Source: Deltaproteobacteria bacterium (GTDB lineage Bacteria; Desulfobacterota; GWC2-55-46). From it: DNA of 36,190 nt. How positions within the stretch are numbered: position 1 is the first letter of the stretch; each line of letters begins with the position of its first letter. Of the stretch, positions 32,366-36,190 are shown one piece after another. The position numbers and the translations under genes are program-made. Below the pieces are notes generated by a model, which saw only the letters and a program-made list of their open reading frames with translations, was not told the DNA's origin and ran no database searches. Location: positions 1 through 36,190 of the forward strand of contig JACRNO010000046.1 in NCBI GenBank assembly GCA_016234855.1. Reading direction: 5' to 3'.

Positions 32366-33685
32366 ATGAGAAAGAACATCATCATAATGGGGGCCGCGGG
32401 CCGCGACTTTCACAACTTCAACTGCCTCTACAAAGAGAACATGGAGTGCCGCGTAGCCGCGTTCACGGCCGCTCAGATACCGTTCATCGACGCCCGCACG
32501 TATCCGCCGGAACTCTCCGGCTTTCTCTACCCCAGCGGCATACCCATACACCCGGAGGCCCGGCTCGCGGAACTGATAAAGTCCGAGCGCATCACCGAGG
32601 TGGTCTTCTCGTACAGCGACGTATCCCACGACTACGTCATGCACAGGGCGAGCATCTGCACGGCGCTGGGCGCCGACTTCGTCCTGCTCGGCGCGGAGCA
32701 GACCATGCTCAAATCCGCCAAACCCGTCATCTCGGTATGCGCGGTGCGCACGGGGTGCGGCAAGAGCGGTGTCACGCGCTTTATCGCGAAGACCCTAATG
32801 AGCGCGGGCATAAAGGTCGCAGTCATACGCCATCCCATGCCCTACGGGAATCTCGTCAAACAACGCGTCCAGCGCTTCGAGACCCTCGATGACATAAAGA
32901 ACGCCGAATGCACCATCGAGGAGATGGAAGAATACGTGCCCCTGATAGAGGCCGGGATAAGCGTTTGGGCCGGGGTCGACTACAAAGACGTGCTCTTCAA
33001 GGCGGAACGCGACTGTCAGGTCATAATCTGGGACGGCGGCAACAACGACCTGCCCTTCATCAAGCCCGACCTTGAGATATGCGTGGCCGACGCACTGCGT
33101 CCGGGCCACGAGATATCGTACTACCCCGGGGAGGCGAACCTGCGCAGAGCCCACGCCGTCGTAATCAACAAGACGAATACCGCCCTGCCCGACGACCTCG
33201 ATCACGTGGTCTCCAACATCAGCGCGGCAAACCCCGGCGCAAAGATCGTGACCACCGCCTCCATCGTAAGCATCGAAGGGGGCGCGGATATAAAAGGCAA
33301 AAAATGCCTCGTCATAGAAGACGGCCCCACCCTCACCCACGGCGGCATGACCTACGGCGCCGGGATCATAGCCGCGCGTAACGCCGGAGCCGTGCCCGTT
33401 GACCCGGCGCCGTACGCGGCCGGCTGCATAAAGAAGACGCTTGACGCCTTTCCGAAGATAAAAAACCTTCTGCCGGCCGTCGGCTACTCCAAAGGACAGA
33501 TACACGACCTTGAAACAACGGTCAACAACACGCCGTGCGACATAGTCCTCATAGCTACGCCCGTCGACCTCGCCTCTATCCTCGCCATCAACAAGCCGAG
33601 CGTGCGCGTGAGCTATGAAATTGCCGAAACCACATCGCCTGGGCTTGCCGACATTGTCATCGACTTCGCAAAGGCGCTGAAATGA
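32366..33685 (+). CDS. COG2403-type predicted GTPase, cyclic 2,3-diphosphoglycerate synthetase-like
   Basis: Start MRKNIIIMGAAGRDFHNFNCLYKEN (439 aa) is preferred by family resemblance. An ATG 60 nt earlier (32306) is also possible; neither has a strong Shine-Dalgarno. An N-terminal Rossmann-like segment (IIIMGAAGRDFHNFN, FIDARTYPPELSG) is followed by a P-loop-like CAVRTGCGKSGVTRFIAKTL, then IIWDGGNNDLPFI, INKTNTA and EDGPTLTHGGMTYGAG. Relatives include archaeal cDPG synthetase, but most bacterial members have no proven activity. It overlaps the proline dehydrogenase ATG by four bases (ATGA), so the two are translationally coupled. Confidence 0.8.
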   Translation: MRKNIIIMGAAGRDFHNFNCLYKENMECRVAAFTAAQIPFIDARTYPPELSGFLYPSGIPIHPEARLAELIKSERITEVVFSYSDVSHDYVMHRASICTALGADFVLLGAEQTMLKSAKPVISVCAVRTGCGKSGVTRFIAKTLMSAGIKVAVIRHPMPYGNLVKQRVQRFETLDDIKNAECTIEEMEEYVPLIEAGISVWAGVDYKDVLFKAERDCQVIIWDGGNNDLPFIKPDLEICVADALRPGHEISYYPGEANLRRAHAVVINKTNTALPDDLDHVVSNISAANPGAKIVTTASIVSIEGGADIKGKKCLVIEDGPTLTHGGMTYGAGIIAARNAGAVPVDPAPYAAGCIKKTLDAFPKIKNLLPAVGYSKGQIHDLETTVNNTPCDIVLIATPVDLASILAINKPSVRVSYEIAETTSPGLADIVIDFAKALK

Positions 33686-34527
33686 GGCTATTATCTCTTT
33701 TTGCAAAGAGATATATCGCCGGTATAACCATAGACGACGCGATACGCGCCGGACGCGGGCTTAACGACGCGGGGCTGGCCGCTGCAATAGACAACCTCGG
33801 AGAGGACGCGGCAAGCGTTGAAGAGGCCGCTTCAGCCGTGGCCGAATACCTCTCACTCATCGACGCCATCGCAGCAAGCCGCATCGACGCCGACATCTCC
33901 CTCAAACTCACCCACCTCGGGGCCGGCATATCCGCAGCCATGGCCGAACGAAACGCGGGCATCATCCTGAATAAGGCCGCGGAACACGGCATCTTCGTGC
34001 GCTTCGACATGGAAGGCTCGCGCCACACGCAGACGATAATCGACGTCTTCCGCTCGCTCCATGAACGTTACCCCAACTCAGGGCTTGCCATCCAAAGCTA
34101 TTTGAGGCGCAGCGCCTCGGACATAGCCATGCTCACCGGGCTCGGCGCGAGCATCCGGCTCGTCAAGGGCGCGTACAAAGAGCCGCCCGATATCGCGTTC
34201 GCGGATAAGCGCGAGGTCGACGCAAACTTCTCCGCCCTTATGAAGACGCTTCTGGTCTCAGGAACGAACCCGGCCATAGCCACGCACGACGAGCGGCTGA
34301 TAGAAGAGACAAAGAGGTTCGCCGTTGCCAACGGCATCTCCAAAGACCGTTTTTCGTTCGAGATGCTCCTCGGTATAAAGAGGTCTTTGCAAAGACGCCT
34401 CGCCGCCGAAGGCTACCGGGTGCGCATCTACTGTCCTTACGGCCCGGACTGGATGGCCTACACCGCGCGAAGACTCCGCGAGAGGAAAGAGAATATCTGG
34501 TTCGTCGTGAAAAACATCTTCGATTGA
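33682..34527 (+). CDS. Proline dehydrogenase (monofunctional)
   Basis: This 281-aa FAD enzyme oxidises proline to pyrroline-5-carboxylate. The TIM-barrel segments are visible: ADISLKLTHLGAGI, FVRFDMEGSRHTQ, GLAIQSYLRRS, IRLVKGAYKEPP, PAIATHDERLI, FSFEMLLGIKRSLQRRL, and the C-terminal RIYCPYGPDWMAYTARRLRERKENIWFV with the substrate-binding Arg pair. No P5C dehydrogenase is encoded in the window. It is coupled to the upstream GTPase gene by an ATGA overlap. Confidence 0.93.
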   Translation: MRLLSLFAKRYIAGITIDDAIRAGRGLNDAGLAAAIDNLGEDAASVEEAASAVAEYLSLIDAIAASRIDADISLKLTHLGAGISAAMAERNAGIILNKAAEHGIFVRFDMEGSRHTQTIIDVFRSLHERYPNSGLAIQSYLRRSASDIAMLTGLGASIRLVKGAYKEPPDIAFADKREVDANFSALMKTLLVSGTNPAIATHDERLIEETKRFAVANGISKDRFSFEMLLGIKRSLQRRLAAEGYRVRIYCPYGPDWMAYTARRLRERKENIWFVVKNIFD

Positions 34528-34560
34528 CGGGATTTGCGAGCGATCAGTGGTCTCTCCCGA

Positions 34561-34695
34561 CTGTATCAGCCCGGCGGGCGGCGGGAGGAAACTCCCGCCG
34601 CCACATCAGCGCCATTTTGTGCCGTCAGGAGTTTCCTCCTGACGGCATCACCACACGTATGACGGCAACAACCCGTTCCTGCCGCGCTGATACAG
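34561..34695. repeat. MITE-like element: 10-bp inverted ends around two tetraloop hairpins
   Basis: CTGTATCAGC (34561-34570) and GCTGATACAG (34686-34695) are perfect inverted ends. Inside are two perfect 11-bp stems: GGCGGCGGGAG-GAAA-CTCCCGCCGCC (34577-34602) and GCCGTCAGGAG-TTTC-CTCCTGACGGC (34621-34646). The first could terminate the GTPase/proline dehydrogenase transcript. No gene lies in this 249-bp gap. Confidence 0.8.
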
Positions 34696-34776
34696 CCGCG
34701 AAACGCAGCCTATCTATTGCCATAACTCGTATTTTATATAATAATTAAAGGATATGCGGGAGGCTGCGGGATATTA

Positions 34777-35559
34777 ATGCACAGAAACGGTTGGCGCACC
34801 ATAACCGTGACCACGGGACTGTCCTGGCTCATGAAGCTCATGATGACGGGACTCATACCCTATGAGATCTCCAGGGGCGAATACCTCTTCGTCGTCGGCA
34901 CGGTCGCGGCAGTCGGCATATCCCTTGTGCCGAGCATAGTCGAGAGGAATTACCGCGTAACGCTCCCTTTCGAGCTCGACCTGCTCATTACCCTCTCTCT
35001 CTTTCTCCATACATTTCTCGGCGAGGGCATGGACTTTTACCAGCGCTTCCACCATTGGGACAAGCTCCTGCACCTCTACGGCGGCTCGGTCGTGGCCGTG
35101 CTCGGCTTCGTAACCGTCTACACGCTCCATTATACGCGCAAGGTGCGCCTGTCCATCCCGCTCATCGGTTTTTTCACCATCATCTTCGCCCTCGCCGTCG
35201 GCGCGCTCTGGGAGATAGGCGAGTTCACCGTGGACAGCATCTTCATACGCCACACGCAGGACGACCTGCCCGACACCATGTGGGACCTTATTGACGACCT
35301 TATCGGCGGAACCATGGCCGCGGGCCTGGGCATGCTCTATGTAAGATACACCAACAAGGCCGCCAGAAAAAGACTGGCAAGACCGCTCGGCGAGGTCTTC
35401 GGCCTCGGCGCAAGGATAGACAGGGTGCGCCAACGGTTCAAACGGCGGAAACACTCCCGCCATTACGACGCGGAACAGGCCCAGGGCGGGCCGAACGGGA
35501 CGCGCATCCCGGCGACGGATAAGAAAAAGCCCGGCGCCCCGCCGGATGTTAATCATTGA
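34777..35559 (+). CDS. DUF2238 family integral membrane protein
   Basis: This 260-aa protein has about five or six TM helices: TGLSWLMKLMMTG, YLFVVGTVAAVGISLVPSIV, LDLLITLSLFLHTFLGEG, LLHLYGGSVVAVLGFVTVYTL, IPLIGFFTIIFALAVGALWEIGEF and DLIGGTMAAGLGMLYVR. The conserved WDKLLHLYGGS, ALWEIGEF and MWDLIDDLIGG motifs are typical of DUF2238/YjdF. A charged cytoplasmic tail of ~60 residues follows. The molecular function of the family is not established. An AT-rich TATATAAT stretch lies ~40 nt upstream. Confidence 0.85.
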   Translation: MHRNGWRTITVTTGLSWLMKLMMTGLIPYEISRGEYLFVVGTVAAVGISLVPSIVERNYRVTLPFELDLLITLSLFLHTFLGEGMDFYQRFHHWDKLLHLYGGSVVAVLGFVTVYTLHYTRKVRLSIPLIGFFTIIFALAVGALWEIGEFTVDSIFIRHTQDDLPDTMWDLIDDLIGGTMAAGLGMLYVRYTNKAARKRLARPLGEVFGLGARIDRVRQRFKRRKHSRHYDAEQAQGGPNGTRIPATDKKKPGAPPDVNH

Positions 35560-35624
35560 CGCCGGAAGCCTGACAAGACCCTCAAATCATCTTCACATAT
35601 CGACAACCCAAGAGGAGGCACCAG

Positions 35625-35957
35625 ATGGAGACCTACTACAACCCGGCGGACCTCGGCAAGTTCGCCTCAGTCGGCGAGGGCGCGCCGGAACTCTGGAAGA
35701 AGTTCAACGAATGGTACGGCGCGGTCTTTGCGGAAGGCGCGCTCACAGAGCGCGAGAAGGCGCTCATCGCGCTTGCGGTGGCGCACGCGGTGCAATGCCC
35801 TTACTGCATAGACGCCTACACCCAGGCCTGCCTTGAGAAAGGCTCGAACAACGAGCAGATGACCGAGGCCGTGCACGTGGCCGCGGCCATCAAAGGCGGG
35901 GCCGCGCTCGTCCACGGTGTGCAGATGAAGAACGCCGCCGAAAAGATAGGGATGTAG
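35625..35957 (+). CDS. Carboxymuconolactone decarboxylase-fold protein, arsenosugar-associated peroxidase-like
   Basis: This 110-aa AhpD-like helical protein carries the redox motif CPYCIDAYTQACLEKG within LTEREKALIALAVAHAVQCPYC. The layout and adjacency to arsS (two nt downstream) match the peroxidase-like proteins of arsenosugar biosynthesis clusters. The exact reaction is not established. GAGGAGG lies seven nt before the ATG. Confidence 0.85.
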   Translation: METYYNPADLGKFASVGEGAPELWKKFNEWYGAVFAEGALTEREKALIALAVAHAVQCPYCIDAYTQACLEKGSNNEQMTEAVHVAAAIKGGAALVHGVQMKNAAEKIGM

Positions 35958-35959
35958 CC

Positions 35960-36190
35960 GTGGATACGACCGTGACGGCGGAAGAAATAATACTCAACCA
36001 ACCCGGTCGGTTTGACGCCGCGCTTGCGGCGTCAAACCTCTATCCTCTGACGGCCTCCGGTATAACGACCCTGCAGATGAACCTCGGCAAGCGCTGCAAC
36101 CTTGCGTGCAGGCACTGCCACGTGCAGGCCGGGCCGCACAGGATAGAACAGATGACGCGGGAGACGATGGAGGCGTGCGTGGAGACGCTT
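35960..36190 (+). CDS. arsS: Radical SAM arsenosugar biosynthesis protein ArsS, N-terminus (cut by window edge)
   Basis: A GTG start two nt after the previous stop opens a frame that runs to the window end (77 codons visible). It reads ...LTASGITTLQMNLGKRCNLACRHCHVQAGPHRIEQM. The CNLACRHC motif is the radical SAM CxxxCxxC. The following HVQAGPHR is characteristic of ArsS, which transfers the 5'-deoxyadenosyl group to dimethylarsinous acid. The ORF track omits it because no stop falls inside the window. Confidence 0.88.
   Translation, partial: MDTTVTAEEIILNQPGRFDAALAASNLYPLTASGITTLQMNLGKRCNLACRHCHVQAGPHRIEQMTRETMEACVETL

Overview
The window reads as a chromosomal segment of a GC-rich (roughly mid-50s % by eye), Gram-negative anaerobe or facultative anaerobe. 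The gene content (cytoplasmic Flx/Hdr electron-transfer proteins, class I Fe-S fumarase, two-subunit glycine decarboxylase, GlnBA, FtsEX-EnvC-CtpA) fits an uncultured Desulfobacterota or Nitrospirota-like lineage. This placement is inference; there is no rRNA or other decisive marker.

Region 1 (1-15438, all minus strand) is one long metabolic cluster. In transcription order it holds malate dehydrogenase, fumarase alpha and beta, HdrC, HdrB, HdrA, an MvhD/FlxD-type protein, a small flavin-type protein, two 4Fe-4S proteins and a FAD/NAD(P)H protein (FlxC/FlxB/FlxA-like), a fumarate reductase Fe-S subunit (TfrB-like), its flavoprotein (TfrA-like), and the first 28 codons of sucC. Together these give the whole path oxaloacetate - malate - fumarate - succinate - succinyl-CoA, with an NAD(P)H-linked, heterodisulfide-reductase-type electron module in the middle. 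The flavoprotein has Asn where membrane SDH/FRD enzymes carry the FAD-linking His, which favours a soluble fumarate reductase. A strong promoter with a GTATAC palindrome lies upstream of mdh. The cluster is interrupted by three AT-rich or toxin-antitoxin-like cassettes (hicBA plus an orphan ORF, a DUF3883-like nuclease gene, a DUF4258/YgiT pair) and by many palindromic repeats. A fragment of a duplicated flxA 3' end survives next to flxA.

Region 2 (15439-20350) holds the mdh leader, tRNA-Pro(TGG) and tRNA-Arg(TCT) on the plus strand, glnB-glnA on the minus strand with a sigma-54-type promoter before glnB, a YacP/NYN nuclease gene, and a small secreted Ala/Pro-rich protein whose tail is apparently frameshifted in an A run.

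Region 3 (20352-32121, minus strand) carries gcvT-gcvH-gcvPA-gcvPB with its own sigma-70-type promoter, then a YibQ-like divergent polysaccharide deacetylase, a bacteriohemerythrin, and the cell-division hydrolase set ftsE-ftsX-envC-ctpA. A 498-bp block of nested repeats splits ftsE from ftsX.

Region 4 (32250-36190, plus strand) is divergent from ftsE. It holds a COG2403-type GTPase overlapping a proline dehydrogenase gene, a DUF2238 membrane protein, and the start of an arsenosugar locus (peroxidase-like protein, then ArsS cut by the window end).

A notable layer is the dense population of small non-coding repeats. There are compound GTAGCTCAG/CTGAGCTAC palindromes joined to a GTCATTCCCG repeat, MITE-like elements sitting immediately after stop codons, a degenerate heptamer array sitting directly in front of three start codons in place of a Shine-Dalgarno, and a 56-57-bp mini-element that appears to have inserted into two different older palindromes. 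No CRISPR array, transposase, rRNA or prophage was seen.
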